Shown here: positions 23,752 to 35,694 of the stretch, piece after piece
Layout: each line of letters starts with the position of its first letter
Position numbering within the stretch: position 1 is the first letter of the stretch
Assembly (NCBI GenBank): GCA_030141605.1
Contig: JAQGDQ010000011.1
Location: 186,001 to 250,000, forward strand
DNA from: Tubiluchus corallicola
Lineage: Eukaryota > Priapulida > Priapulimorpha > Priapulimorphida > Tubiluchidae
Length of the DNA: 64,000 nt
Direction: 5' to 3'
Notes under the pieces: model-generated
The model's database searches: none
Told to the model about the DNA's origin: nothing
What the model saw: the letters and a program-made list of their open reading frames with translations, nothing else
Program-made: the position numbers and the translations under genes

Positions 23752-25959
23752 TCACAGTGGTCTGTTGCGGGTCGTCCTTGCAAACAAGCGAAGATAGCTC
23801 TTTTGAATACCGTCAAAGTCGGGGCTCGGCAATTTAGACTTGATGACCTCGCTTACGTGATTGGTCACCACACCGGCAATATCAATTTCATAGGTCTGCT
23901 CGTATTTCTGTAACATTTGCAGTATATGAAGAAGGCTCAAGCTTTCCGGTGTTAAAGGAAGAAGCTCGAAAATTAATACGTCAAGTTTTACTTTATCTAG
24001 GGCTTCGTGAAGACAGATGTGATACATGCTGGAATGCATGGCTGACTGGTCGCTGCAGTGGCTGAGCAATGCAACTGCCTCCGCCCACAATTCTTGTTGC
24101 AACAGAAACACCAGTGCCCTCTTGTGCTCTTGGCAACGAGTCAGAATTTGTGCTCGTACCCTTACTGCCACACAACAATCGCTTGACTTTGTCGAGTGCG
24201 AAAGCCACTTCACGGCAACCTTGTGTAATTCGACACGCTGATTTAGGTGTGCTGGTGCCTGATATGACGACTTCAAGGTTTTCTCGACTTTGTCCAAAAA
24301 TTTAATAAGCAATTTAGGCCTAAATCTGTACAGGGCATTACAAACAAATGTAAAACTGTTGTCGGTTGCAGTATCCTCATTATCACATTCGTTAGTAGAC
24401 ACTTTCAAAATTAAATTCTGTGCTGTTAAAGCTAGTGCATCCCATAACATTTCACTACTCTCATAAGAAGACGATTCCAGATTCAGCAAGTAAACAATTG
24501 CATCAAGTATATGTTCCTCGGTTGTCTCAAAAGACATTTGAAGATTGGCTAGAGTCATATCTGCTGTATTTAGTAAATATGACTGCACAGAATCTTTCAT
24601 CCGCTCCTGATAATTAACAAGCGATTTTTTCTGGTTTGTTTGGTTTTTATCCAGTTCAACACTATGAAATCTATCGATGTGAGAAGTCAATATTTCACTT
24701 AACATGCTTTCCACTGAACTGGAAAGTAATTCTGCTCCGTGAAGGGCATCCAGTAACTTTCTTGCATGCGGAAACATTCCAGCAAGGCGGACCCGGTGAA
24801 GCAACACTGTAAGCACCAAAGGACTGACACTGAATTTACCTAGCAACGACTCAATGATATTAGCACTTTCTGAGTGTTGTCCGGCCATCAATGCCTGATG
24901 TAATTTAAACAAAAGTAACAAAGCCCCTGCATCTAAACAACCAAACGCTTTGCACATCTGAGCAACACATGAAGTGCTGATGCACTCGGTCTTAAACAAT
25001 CTACCCATGTTGATTCCTATTTGATGTAAAGCAGAAGCAGATGAGTTTAAATTAGTCACATGTCTTCTGTGAGAAAAAGGAGTAAAGGAGCAACTGGTTT
25101 GTTCTGTTTTTTGTAAGCAGGCACCATTAGTCAGATCAAATATGCTAAAGGATGATTTATCTGCCAAGCAAACAAGTGACATACAGACAATCATATCAAA
25201 CGATTCGCTAAATTCAGTGACAGCCAGCTGAACCAAATCTTCGTCACCTTTGCTTGATCTTATTACCTTCAAACGACCATCGCTTAGTAAGACAAAGACA
25301 TCTTGACATTTCTGTCCGATAACTTTCAGAAGTTTAAGTGAGCTATGCAGATGAACTTCTGCCATTACAGGCCTGATTCTTGCACAAATTTTCGTAAAGC
25401 TTGCAGGGGAGAAGAACACTTCTTCACAAAAGAGCTTCTTCCATCCTAACAGATGAACATGAAGTGAATGCGAAGAAGGTATCCACAAGAAAAACAGGAA
25501 ACCCCTGCATACATTTCTCGGCCAAATGCAAACGCTGTCTCTTAAGCAGTATAAGTCCACAAGCGCCGAGTCCGTCAGTAAAGGCGTGGGACTGCTACTC
25601 GACATAAAAGCTTCAGCAGAGGCAACTTCTTGCAGATGTGATATTGACATACGATGTACAATGAAGCCAAGACTGGTTTCCACTGTTTGCAAGCACCAGC
25701 AAATAACATTGCTACGTTGGTGGATAACACAGGATGAGATATCTTTCTTCGGGCGTTTGCCACCAAGGAAAAAATGGCGAGTATTTTCCCACCGTGTTTG
25801 TTTGGAAGACCATAAAGACTGCTGAACAGTGCCGTCCTTAAATACCGACAACAACATTGGAGGTTGGCTGTCTATGAAACAATTATCCAGCACTGAGTCA
25901 CAGTCAAACTTTCCTTTTGGAAATTCACACATACTGATGTCAATTTGTGAATCACACAT
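23752..25959 (-). CDS. HPS6-like protein (BLOC-2 subunit candidate)
   Basis: A single-exon ORF of 735 residues, compared with 775 for human HPS6, which also has a single coding exon. In vertebrates HPS6 is part of BLOC-2, which directs cargo to lysosome-related organelles. The N-terminal half (to about residue 290) shows beta-propeller-like strands, with VICWCLQT, FVLLSDGRLKVI and SFSIFDLTNGACL in the same order as comparable HPS6 segments. The C-terminal half is an all-helical solenoid. Its segment LLQQELWAEAVALLSHCSDQ and what follows resembles the HPS6 C-terminal helices. Similarity is distant and judged by eye. Other propeller-solenoid trafficking proteins are possible. The acceptor cattttag lies 28 nt before the ATG. 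Confidence 0.6.
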   Translation of the reverse strand: MCDSQIDISMCEFPKGKFDCDSVLDNCFIDSQPPMLLSVFKDGTVQQSLWSSKQTRWENTRHFFLGGKRPKKDISSCVIHQRSNVICWCLQTVETSLGFIVHRMSISHLQEVASAEAFMSSSSPTPLLTDSALVDLYCLRDSVCIWPRNVCRGFLFFLWIPSSHSLHVHLLGWKKLFCEEVFFSPASFTKICARIRPVMAEVHLHSSLKLLKVIGQKCQDVFVLLSDGRLKVIRSSKGDEDLVQLAVTEFSESFDMIVCMSLVCLADKSSFSIFDLTNGACLQKTEQTSCSFTPFSHRRHVTNLNSSASALHQIGINMGRLFKTECISTSCVAQMCKAFGCLDAGALLLLFKLHQALMAGQHSESANIIESLLGKFSVSPLVLTVLLHRVRLAGMFPHARKLLDALHGAELLSSSVESMLSEILTSHIDRFHSVELDKNQTNQKKSLVNYQERMKDSVQSYLLNTADMTLANLQMSFETTEEHILDAIVYLLNLESSSYESSEMLWDALALTAQNLILKVSTNECDNEDTATDNSFTFVCNALYRFRPKLLIKFLDKVEKTLKSSYQAPAHLNQRVELHKVAVKWLSHSTKSSDCCVAVRVRAQILTRCQEHKRALVFLLQQELWAEAVALLSHCSDQSAMHSSMYHICLHEALDKVKLDVLIFELLPLTPESLSLLHILQMLQKYEQTYEIDIAGVVTNHVSEVIKSKLPSPDFDGIQKSYLRLFARTTRNRPL

Positions 25960-26320
25960 GAAGATCAGACAATAACATCACCAATTCCTAAAATGACAAA
26001 GTATGATTTACTGTTCTAAACTCGAAGCCATTTTACCATTGTCATGGTACTATTTACCAAAGCGAAGCCCAGACAGGTCAGACCACTCCTACATATGCCT
26101 GCAGACTATCATTACTGATGTGGATGACTCTGGTAATAAAACTGGAGACAGTATAGACAAAGAAGTGCATTAATCACATGTGCTTAGTTAATAAGAAGAA
26201 TGCATATATTTATAATGAAAGAAATAGTGTAAAAAGAATGTGTATGAATAACAAATTCAGAACTTGCACAACGTGAAACGTTTATGTACCGACATCAAAA
26301 TTGTGTAAAATAATTACACA

Positions 26321-26729
26321 AATAAGCCTTTTCACAGTTTCATTGTGCACATGCACGGTTGTCACAGACCAAAGATTAAGTGTACCACAGCAACACATCT
26401 TAACGACAACAGTCATGTGACATGTGGCTAAAGCAAAGCCATTTGCTGCATCAGTTCAGTAACTTTAGTTGTTTTACGTGGATTCTACTTAATTATGCAT
26501 TAGTCAATGCTCGTTAGTCTAGTTATTAGAGTGATTTACTAGCAGGATCTTGTTTGCGGACAAGAAAAAATGAACTAGGTAAGGTTCTACCTAGCTGTTA
26601 AAGTGGTTACTATTACAATAGCTTGAGCTGCAAGGCATTGTTAAGTGTACATAAATGCGTTGTCTGGTATACTTAGCCTCTGACCTTTTCACGATCATCA
26701 TCTGTTGCTGGAACTGTGAAAGGCTTACT
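26321..26729 (+). mobile_element. TIR element family M1, copy 3 (full length)
   Basis: It runs from AATAAGCCTTTTCACAGTT to the inverted CTGTGAAAGGCTTACT, 409 bp. It has GTGTACCACAGCAACAC inside the left half and GGTAAGGTTCTACCTAG in the middle. No ORF. It lies upstream of the HPS6-like gene and gives the clearest pair of ends in the family. Confidence 0.85.
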
Positions 26730-27346
26730 GAGGAAAATGTGGCATTTTCAAACCATATCATTCTTCTTCATGCACTCTCTTAAAAAATATTTCTTCTTTG
26801 ATTATTTTCCAACTATCCCACAACATGTTAAAGCTCTATTCTGCATTGATTTCAGCAGACAAAAGTTTTTACATTGAATTCTCAAGTTCTAAATAATGAA
26901 CTCTGCTAAAGATGTCCTTGTCAATTTGTCAAACACTGACACTAAACTTTAACTTTTACACCTGTTTTCTCAATGATTTCTTTTACTATGGATGAGTCAT
27001 ATTCTATAGAAGAAACAGCAAAGCAGGGCGCATAAAAATGCACATACATCTGATGGAAGCAAAAATTAATTTTTCATCAAACGGTAAAAACAAGAGAAAG
27101 ATTGTGCTTTTCTAAATTCATTTCACGCTGCAGTCAAATCTCTTTATACCGACTGCTATGGAACTTCAGAACAAATTGGCATTAGTGAGATTGGCACCAT
27201 AACAAGATGCATTAATGTAATTATGCAATTATAGACATTTTGCTTTGATAAAAATTTGGGCATTAAGCTACAATTTTCTGTTAATACTACTCTATTGGTT
27301 TCAATGGAAGACAATAGAGATGATTTAGATATATTACGACAAATGT

Positions 27347-27843
27347 TTGATTTACTACGGCAGAGCCAATACTTTACTCGTGAAATTTTGTCACTGTTCA
27401 GAAGACAATTGTTTCAGTAATGCTTACTGCACTACTTTTTATTGTATGCCCACTTGGAGACATTTTTATTCTTACAATCTTAGGAAACTCAAGGTTGCAT
27501 ATAATGCATCAGCGTTACAAGCTGTTTAACTTTTCGTATGATATTTCGCCAGATCTATTTCGACTAGATTTAATCTTACTTATTTTGATGTGATTCACAA
27601 TGTGTATACAGCTTATACATCGGGCTAAATAAGAGTGAAAATTTTATATGCAAGAGCATTTTAAACAGTGATGTAAAGTTTACTTCTGAAATTAGAAGTC
27701 TTTGATGCTAGTTTGTTATACTGTTAATTGCTATTTGTGTTATTATTGTGATTACTATTGCATTTTTTCTATTAATTTGTGATGTGTATATGAACTTTGT
27801 AAAGTTTGAAATAAAATATCAAATGAAAAAATCAATCAATCAA
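27347..27843 (+). mobile_element. LINE 3' fragment with (ATCA)n tail
   Basis: The frame from 27347 reads FCHCSEDNCFSNAYCTTFYC then NLRKLKVAYNAS, resembling the region after the reverse-transcriptase core in many marine-animal non-LTR elements (..yCt.fY..LwW..KlrvAYNna..). It hits a stop at 27527. The rest resembles a 3' UTR and ends with ATCAATCAATCAATGG at about 27828-27843. It is 5'-truncated and decayed. Confidence 0.6.
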
Positions 27844-28143
27844 TGGGCTTTAATGGACAATGTTAATAAGTTACTTGGTTTCAATGGGCTTTAAAGCACA
27901 ATGTTCTTAAGCTGCATGTAAGTGTCACCTCCAGCTGTAAGACCTTTTATTAGAATGAAAATGTTTTAATTGCACAGTATGGCATTTCTTCGTGTGTAGC
28001 CTAGTGACTTATAGTGTGATCCCAGGTCCCTTTGTATGTTAGATATTTTTTGTTTAATGCAAGGCAACTAATAAACAAATATTCTAGTCAATGATCGGAT
28101 TGACAGGAACAAACTGTCTGAATTTCAGACCCATCATACAATA

Positions 28144-28300
28144 AGAGGGCATTAACTTAAAAATCAACAAGAAATCTGTTTCAAAATGCTAAGAAGACAA
28201 TTTCGTTGCAGCTCGTGTTTTAAATGTCTGGAACAAGTTTCCTGAGTATGTAGTGAGCAGTTCTTTGGGCCCATAATTTAAAGCTTGATTTAGATCGATT
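28144..28300 (+). pseudogene. LINE reverse-transcriptase C-terminal relic
   Basis: After a frameshift the plus strand reads ARVLNVWNKFPEYVVSSS. This matches the common LINE tail of the form RVVNvWNsLPeyVV. Stops follow. The upstream RGH..LK is also typical. The fragment is too decayed to be active. Confidence 0.6.
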
Positions 28301-29281
28301 CTGACCCAATTACCCAAGAAATACATTGAACTTAAGACTTCTCCAATGGCAGAAAGACACTTGGCTTGTTAAGAAAACATAGCACTTCATCATAGTACAA
28401 CCACCTATTAAAATATTTAACACAAGTAAAGCATCCAAAGAGTGATCATCTACACTTAACCCCTATCGATGCTAAAAGCTGTGAATTTATGTCTAAGCAG
28501 TACCAGTACAACAGAGATGGAAAACATAATAGGTGCTAAATTTCATCTGTGGCTTACAGACATAATTAGAGCAATACTAGAACATACAATTATGGTGATA
28601 TGATTAAGAATTGTACCTGGTATAGTATATGGTCAATTTTCATGCATTACTATTGAACAAGTCCCATTTTAGTCAAGCTACAGAAACTAATTAATAGTCA
28701 AAAAATAATGCAAAACCATCTGTAAATAACATTATCAATGGACATATCCAAAACGCACACCGATTTCAATTTTTGAAACACAACTACTAAAGCATGTCAG
28801 AGATGGGCAGATAGCGGACTTGCACTTGTGGAATTCACACTAATTTTACAGTTTGCAGATAGTAAATTATAAGCGGATATGCGGACTGTGGATTTTTAAT
28901 GTCTAAAATTGCGGATTTTACGCGAAATTGCAGAAAAGCAAATATTTAAGGAAGATTTTCAATTCAATTCAATTTATGTTTCACAAATACAATAGTGTAT
29001 CATGGAAAAAATTATAGTTACAAATAAAAAATTAATTAAGGTACAAGAAATACGAGCGAAATGTAACAAATACAAATACAATTATGCACCATTGCAAAAA
29101 CATGAGTTTGTACAACTTACTTAAAAAGCTTACTTAAATCTAATAAGAAATTATGTGCTCTTATGAAATCATATTTGATGCTACAACTACAAAGAACTAG
29201 TAAAAACACAAAACCTAAATAGTTAAAATAATCACAAATGGGATTGAATTACACAATGACAGGACAAGGTTTATTCAGCGC

Positions 29282-29720
29282 TCACAGATTACCACCAAGA
29301 TATAATTGCCATTTTTTATCACATTCATTTAAGTAGTTTCCAAAGTGAATAAGGTCTTCTGGGTCTGTATAAAGCCACATTACCTTTTTGTAAAGACAGA
29401 TTATATATTTTGTGCTCATATTTTTGTCTAATATCTTCATACAAAGGACAACTAAAAAGGTAATGTAATTTATTTTCTACTAATTTTGAGCTATTGTTGT
29501 GACAGTATTTTTATTTTTATATCTACCGCGTTTTATTTCCAGGTCATGGTCGCTGATATGTAATTTTGTAATCTTTTGTCTCCGTTTCTTATTAAACGTC
29601 TCCGTTAGAAATAATTTTTAAATAATCTTCTGATTCATAATTGATTTTTACATGGCTATAAAATCTTAGTTTGTTTTTGCCACCATAATGTCTAGCACTT
29701 ATCATTATATGTAGCTCTGT
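29282..29720 (-). pseudogene. LINE C-terminal relic (second type)
   Basis: With about two frameshifts the minus strand reads ARHYGGKNKLRFYSHVK, then KLHISDHDLEIKRGRYK, then SCPLYEDIRQKYE and TDPEDLIHFGNYLNECDKKW, ending at TGA. The order KLRiSdH.LeIerGRY then CPLYedlR is a known C-terminal tail of non-LTR retrotransposon proteins. It differs in type from the fragments at 27347 and 28144 and lies on the opposite strand. Confidence 0.7.
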
Positions 29721-29996
29721 AAAAAATAGTTTTCTGTCCCCTGATTTGCGATTCAGACACGTTTTGTCAATTTCATCTACACCACAGGTTTGAAATCTTG
29801 GAAAATATGCTCATTTTGCATAAAGCTGTTTCACTTCTTCATGAGACTGATAACTATGCACATTTTTAAATGATGTATTCCTTGGCTTTATATATGTCAT
29901 TAATAAATATTACTTTTTTAGTGAAGAATTGTTGATGCTTGAATTAGCGGCCTAATTCAGCTTTGCACGCTATATTGCCTTTATTGGAAGCCACAT

Positions 29997-30129
29997 ATTT
30001 TCAATTGTTTGAACAAAAAGATTTCCCAATTTAAAACCCAATTTGCGCAAAAAAACATTTTTTTGTTTTGTTAACAAAACAAAAAATGTACTTAAATTGG
30101 GTAAATGTTTTGTGCAAACAATTGAAAAT
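29997..30129. repeat. Near-perfect 133-bp palindrome
   Basis: The arms ATTTTCAATTGTTTG.. and the inverse ..CAATTGAAAAT meet at a centre TGTTTTGTTAACAAAACA (about 30063-30080), with a few mismatches and a short indel. It would fold into a single long hairpin. It looks like a small foldback or MITE lying close to a LINE relic. Confidence 0.75.
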
Positions 30130-30769
30130 CTTCCCTACATAACATTTCCTTGCTTGTTGCCTTACAAATTAATTTAATTAGTTACTTTTATCATTGCTAG
30201 AAAACTAGTAACATTATCATTACTAGAAAAAGTAATAAAACACCAACAGTCCACAGGCAGTGGAGGAATCGCGACTGACCAGACCGAGCAATACAAGATA
30301 CCTTTCCACTTGCCAATACTGTCAAAGTGTAAAAAGAGGAAGTGACGAAATTTATTATTGTGTATTTTGTTTTTTTGCGATTAGCGGCTAGGCTGGCGGC
30401 ATCAAACGGCGGATGATTAAAAAATTTTGAACGGCGCATTGACTGCGACAATAATATGCTTAAGTTCACCAATAATGTTGGCATACGCGCAGTTTCAATA
30501 AGCCAAATTCACTTTTGCGTTTTTAATAAAAAAGAATATCTCAATTAAAAGCAATTATTAGTTTAAAAAAACTGAAAACATTTCATGAAAAGGAAAAAGA
30601 TTGTGGCAATAAGTTTGTATCATGTACTTGCAAATACTTCTTCATTTTTCTTGTAAGTAAAATTTTATTGTTCTTTCCGAGGAAAGAAGCTAGCTGAGTG
30701 TGTGATGGGCTGCCTACTATGTAAAAAAGTAACACATTTTTTATTGATTTTTCTCTCCTTCCCTCTCTT

Positions 30770-30924
30770 AGAGAGAAAGAGAGACAGTGAAAGGGAGGGA
30801 GAGAGAGAGAAAGAGAGGGAGGGAGAGAAAGAGAGACAGTGAAAGGGAGGGAGAGAGAGAGAAAGAGAGAGAGTCAGAGAGAGGGAGGGAGGGACAGAGA
30901 CAGACACACACAGAGAGAGAGAGA
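30770..30924. repeat. (AG)n-rich low-complexity tract
   Basis: Purine-rich GAGA/GGGA sequence contains a direct repeat of period about 54 bp (GAGACAGTGAAAGGGAGGG occurs twice). It is immediately preceded by a CT-rich stretch of about 19 bp, giving a small inverted symmetry. Long ORFs on both strands here are repeat artefacts. Confidence 0.85.
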
Positions 30925-31476
30925 TCCTTCTTTTCCTTTTGTTGTAGGTTCTACCATTTGTTTCTTGATCGTTTTTCTCCAATGCGAGGTAGCGGATTTG
31001 GCACATTAAAAATTGCACCCATTTACGTGCCCTGCAATTAATCTATATAATTATACATATATTATATTGTAGGTTTGTATATAAATAATGCACACACGCT
31101 CGCACGCACACAAGTAATTGCATATGGTGCTTCATATATAAATAATTAATACAGTAGTAGAGATGAGTAGGACTGAACTGTCAGCCTAGGGCGTCATAAC
31201 GTCTTGATACACCCATGCACACACACTCATATACATGCATGATGTATGCATTATTACATACAAAGATTCTATGAAGCAGAGCCTATATATTTAACTATAT
31301 AAAATGATTGTGATTAGCACCTATGCCTGTATAAAATCAATTAATATAAGCCCATCAATAAATAATATTTATCAAGACTTGTCTGTGGATTTAGCCACAG
31401 GTGTTTTATTAGTACGCTTATACAAGTACATTTTTTACACGTAAACAAACTGTATTTAATGAACATTTCTTTTGAC

Positions 31477-31665
31477 GTAAGCCTAACTGAATCTTAAAAA
31501 AATTAGGCTAAATATAAGTGATGTCTACACATGATATATAAGGTGTTATGACATGCCTGCCGATTCTAAGTAAGTCTAACTGAATCTTAAAAAATTAGGC
31601 TAAATATAAGTGACGTCTACACATGATATGTAAAATGTTATTACCCGCATGCAGATTCTAATTTA
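31477..31665. repeat. 93-bp tandem duplication, two copies
   Basis: GTAAGCCTAACTGAATC at 31477 and GTAAGTCTAACTGAATC at 31570 each begin a unit that continues through AGTGACGTCTACACATGAT-like sequence. The two units are about 90 percent alike. Confidence 0.75.
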
Positions 31666-32459
31666 TGCGCCAGGTTTGCTTCTCACCTGAATTCTGTAAC
31701 TTGAATTTGACCTAGTTAGTTGGTTGTTATAGAGGTGGAAGTAATGTCGGCTGCTGAGTATGACAGCTCTGACGTTTCCTTTTGTTCACTGACAATAAAA
31801 AAGAGGAGTAATGTCGTAAATGCATCATCGTTTGTTCAACGTGATTTTATAACCAACTCCAACTCATAACAAAGGCCAATGTATGACTATATGCTTTTTA
31901 AACATCTTTTAACTTGGAATTAACAAAACATGCAGATGCTTAGATTAAGTTTTGTTCTGGAAAAATTATTTGCTCTTCTGAAAAAATCGTTTTTTTTTCT
32001 ATGAAAGCTATTATACATGAAAGCCAGGCCTAATATTTCTTCAAGTTATATTTTGTTGATAAGAACATATTAAATAGGATTGTTTTTTCAGAAAAAATAT
32101 TTCTCCAGAAATAGAATACTACTACATGAGCCAGGTATTTGCAGACTTTCTTTATGATCAACTTTCTTAACTTCTTTTGTAAATAAGCCTATTAATTTTC
32201 ATGAGATATGAATATAATAGTTTTTATTTTAACTACTAATTATTCTTAATGCCTTATGCTTGCTTTAAATAATATTCAAAAATATAACAGCTGCTATAAA
32301 TTGCCAAAGACAGATGTAGGCCTTGCAGTCTTTGCTTAGTGTACAAAATATTTAACTTGTAACAAAAGTTACAAAACTGTGTTATAATTACCTGGCTGCA
32401 TCCTCGGGAAATTAAAAAGATATTTTTATTTGTGTTTTTACAACTCACTGCTAAGCAAT

Positions 32460-32800
32460 TTATGAGCGCCTGTCGTCCGGCCTGACTTTGGTGGTCTCAT
32501 CAATTCATCTGCTACAGTACACACCGGTGTGCGAACAGCTTGCGTTATAGCGCACCTGACAACACTGCTGTGCCGCTAGGACGACACTAACTGCGCGAAC
32601 TGGTGCATATTCCGTGGTCCATATTCTTTGATACTGTACTTTGCTTCGATTTCAGTGCTTCTAGTCAGTCATGTTGGGCGCCGAGTAACCCACTAGCCGA
32701 AGTAGGACGTGTCGTACATGGACTGCCCAAGTATGACATTTGAGACAGGTCGCGAATTGAGTTGTTAAACGTACTGGCACCGTCCGTTGTCCTTGTTTAT
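32460..32800. other. GC-richer island of unknown nature
   Basis: This stretch is visibly richer in CG dinucleotides than its surroundings and ends near ATAATAATAATAATAATT at 32801. It has no clear ORF. It may be the 5' part of a retroelement, an unrecognised promoter or a SINE-like body with a simple tail. Confidence 0.35.
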
Positions 32801-33299
32801 ATAATAATAATAATAATTAAAAACGTCAATACACGTCGAATAATTTTTTATACATCTGATGAAATAAAAGAATTTTATTCTGAGCTGGTTGAACGGACAA
32901 TACTAAATTTGGCTTGGTTATTGACTTGAAGACTAGAGGATATATTCATAAAGTTCATTTTCTGTGGAAATATACATTCTAGGTAGTAAATGGAATAGTC
33001 ATAGCACACTACCTTAGTGAGATTAAATCTGTGATTGTCGAATATTAAAAATTTTGCAAACAATTTCGATTTCTAACTTGCCTGTATGTCTATGGCTTGT
33101 GTAAGCATAGGAACACTGTGTTCAATACACTTTACCTCCAAGGTCTCACCAAAGGTTTCTTTTATTGACACACATGCTTTGAAAGAAAAGTAATGAAAGT
33201 TAGTAACAGTAAATTTTTCTTACAGAGCAGTAGCTGCTGGCAAGTCATAAATATTTTTGTTCTTGTTAGTAGTAGTTAATAATATTAGGTAGTCGTAGC

Positions 33300-33479
33300 C
33301 TAAATTGGATACATGTTATCGGGTGGTGATCGTGTCTGGAATCGTGTAAGCTTGGACAAGCTTGTGTTGTACCCCCTAATCTTTTTCAAGAACTCCTCCA
33401 AGTGACTCTTGAAAGCATTTACAGTGGTACAGTTCATCGCTTCCTCCGTTAACCGGTTCCGTGTATTAATAACTTTTGG
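33300..33479 (-). pseudogene. LINE reverse-transcriptase C-terminal relic
   Basis: The minus strand reads PKVINTRNRLTEEAMNCTTV then NAFKSHLEEFLKK, in one open frame to a TAG at 33300. It matches the LINE tail form rVvN.WN.LPeevv.a.tvNaFKshLd.f. The frame is broken just upstream by a stop. Confidence 0.65.
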
Positions 33480-33611
33480 CTGAAAGTCTATTTTCTATTA
33501 ACTCCATTGCTGTTTTGCACCTTTATATTCTTTACTCTAGATTACTGAAACTTATTACCTCTAATACAAAAAAAACTTATGATAAATCTCTCTGTAAGGT
33601 TATCGTTTACA

Positions 33612-33695
33612 CACATATATGTATATGTATGCATATATGTTTGTGTATAAGTATATGTACGTATGTATGTATCTGTGTGTGTATGTATGTATATG
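33612..33695. repeat. (TATG)n-like microsatellite
   Basis: Interrupted TATGTATG / TATATG tract. The ORF crossing it is not a gene. Confidence 0.7.
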
Positions 33696-33839
33696 CATTA
33701 CTTAGATGGGTTTACTATGCTATTTCCAAAAATAAAAAAAAAACACTATTTCATTTGTGTTTTACTGGATTTGCTTTATTGGTAGGTCGCTGAACATCTT
33801 CAGTCCGATTGGAAATATACTTGCTTGCCTGCTTGAATA

Positions 33840-34300
33840 TATTTGCTATATTTATGATAAAATTTTGCTTTTTTTAAACTGTCACGTTTAAAATTTAATT
33901 ACAGTTTTTTTGCTTGCTTTTCATTTATTAGCTGCATTTATAAATTGACTGCATTGCTTGTTTTTTGTTTTTATTTGTTACATTATGATTACTGATTGTT
34001 TTTGTTCATTTACTACATTTAAGATTTACTGCACAAATTTTCTTCCTTTTGTTTATTTGTTACACTCATGATTTAGCTACATTTTCGTTCATTCGCTGCA
34101 TTTTAGTTCATTCGCCGCATTTATGATTTAACCACATTGATTGCTTTTTTGTTATTGCATTCATGATTTAACTGCACCTTGTTCGGTTGTTGCTTTTAAT
34201 ATTTAACTGCATTATTTGCTTGCTTTTTTCCATTGGTATAATCATAATATAACTGCATTGCATTTTGTTTATTTGCTATACTTAAGATCTAACTACATAT
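33840..34300. repeat. Degenerate tandem array with GCATTTATGATTTAACTGCAT core
   Basis: Roughly ten irregular units of 40-50 bp contain a T-rich spacer (TTTTTGTTTATTTG) and a CATTTATGATTTAACTGCA word or a variant. It leads directly into the LINE-like 3' end at 34310. Confidence 0.6.
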
Positions 34301-34309
34301 TATCCACCT

Positions 34310-34472
34310 AACCATGTACTCTTATACTATTCCTAAGTTATATGGGGGTGGCTGACTCGATGACCTCCTGGTCTTTCGCCACCCCATCTCTACACACTTT
34401 ACATAATTTGTTGTAATTGCGCTATAAATATTATATTTTAGATAAATAAACTTTTTGAATTGAATTGATAAG
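34310..34472 (+). mobile_element. LINE 3' end with (TTGAA)n tail
   Basis: The block GGTCTTTCGCCACCCC, then a GCGCTATAAAT word, then ATAAATAAAC and TTGAATTGAATTGAT, resembles the 3' UTR and short repeat tail of a CR1/L2-type LINE. No coding part is attached on this strand. Confidence 0.5.
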
Positions 34473-34751
34473 CTAGTCTAATTTTTTTTGGAGTGACCCA
34501 TTCAATAAGTATCACTATCAGCCAGTATAACTATAAAATATTTTTCTACAAATATTTCATGAATCACTTATGACCAGCACCGGTCTAATGGTTAAGCCTA
34601 AATGTTAATAACTTATTTTGCCCTAGTACTTTATCGTGTGTTACAAGAGATAAAAAAATTTATCTGAACCTATGCACCTAATTTCTATTAAACAGATATG
34701 CACCGAGTGGATTTTGATAATGATGGTGATTACCAAAATATTGATTTCTTA

Positions 34752-35031
34752 CGGCGCGTGCCAACTAGTGAATTTTTTTTCCAGATAACTCAAAAGTGTT
34801 CAGACTAGAGATCAAAACTTCCTGCAAGCTGACATTCACTTCTGTATTTGTTTTGAGAAGTGTTGAGAGTAATTTGGCCAGGCATTCACACTAGATAGTA
34901 AATCAATTTGCAGCAATTTTGGAGAGTTTGCAATTTCTTGCTGACTGTAGCGCAGAAAGTTGATCACATTTGCAAGATTGCTGTTGAAGAGAAAACTCGC
35001 GATGGAAAACTTGCAAGTCCGACCATACTGT
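34752..35031. mobile_element. TIR element family M2, copy 2
   Basis: It aligns along its length with 17731-18035. Shared words include ATTCACACTAGATAGTAAAT, GCAGCAATTTT and AAAACTCGCGATGGAAAAC. The terminal inverted repeats are recognisable (left GCCAACTAG, right CTTGCAAGTCC) but more eroded than in copy 1. Confidence 0.65.
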
Positions 35032-35694
35032 TTTAAGCATGCAGTATAGATGTAAAAATTAAACTTCAAGAGAATCAAAGTTTGTGTATTCTCTTGACAT
35101 TCAGAAGTCTGACCTTGACAGCCATTTAACTATAATAATCTTATTAAATTTATTTCATATAATTGTGAAGATTTATGAAAACGTTTGTGATGCCTATTGT
35201 GGCTGGTTAAGGTGCTTAAAGGTCAACTTAGCTTATAAAGTCTAACTTTAACCTAAGAGCAAGAGAAAAATGCTATTTAATTTTAGAATTTGTGTTATCT
35301 TTGTAACTCTCTTTTTTGCTTATATTCTTACACTTATACGTAAATGCTAATAGTTAAAAAAGGCATCAACAAGGCACATATAGTGGTTAAACATAAAATG
35401 CTTTTTATTCCTCAGTCGGCTGTAGATGCTTTATTTGTATTATAAAGGTGGTAGCACTAAGTCTGACAATAAATATACTTCTGTTTCTGTGTAATCGCAC
35501 ACTCGGCTGAAAATCTTATCTTATAATTTTTTTTCGTAATTTCATATACTTACTTAATGCAGTCATATAAAAGCATATTTTTTTAACATAAAACGTAAAT
35601 CTGAATAGTTAATGTAACATCAATTTTGTTGTTTTGTCAAGAATGCAGCTATGGTTTCCTTAATGCACAGGGTGTACGGTTGTCATTTTTTAGT

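Noticed and set aside
28798-28960. hAT element beginning CAGAGATGGGCAG
   Set aside because: No inverted partner end was found within several kb.
30665-31041. ORFs rich in Ser-Leu or Arg-Glu across the AG tract
   Set aside because: Pure low-complexity translation of a purine/pyrimidine repeat.
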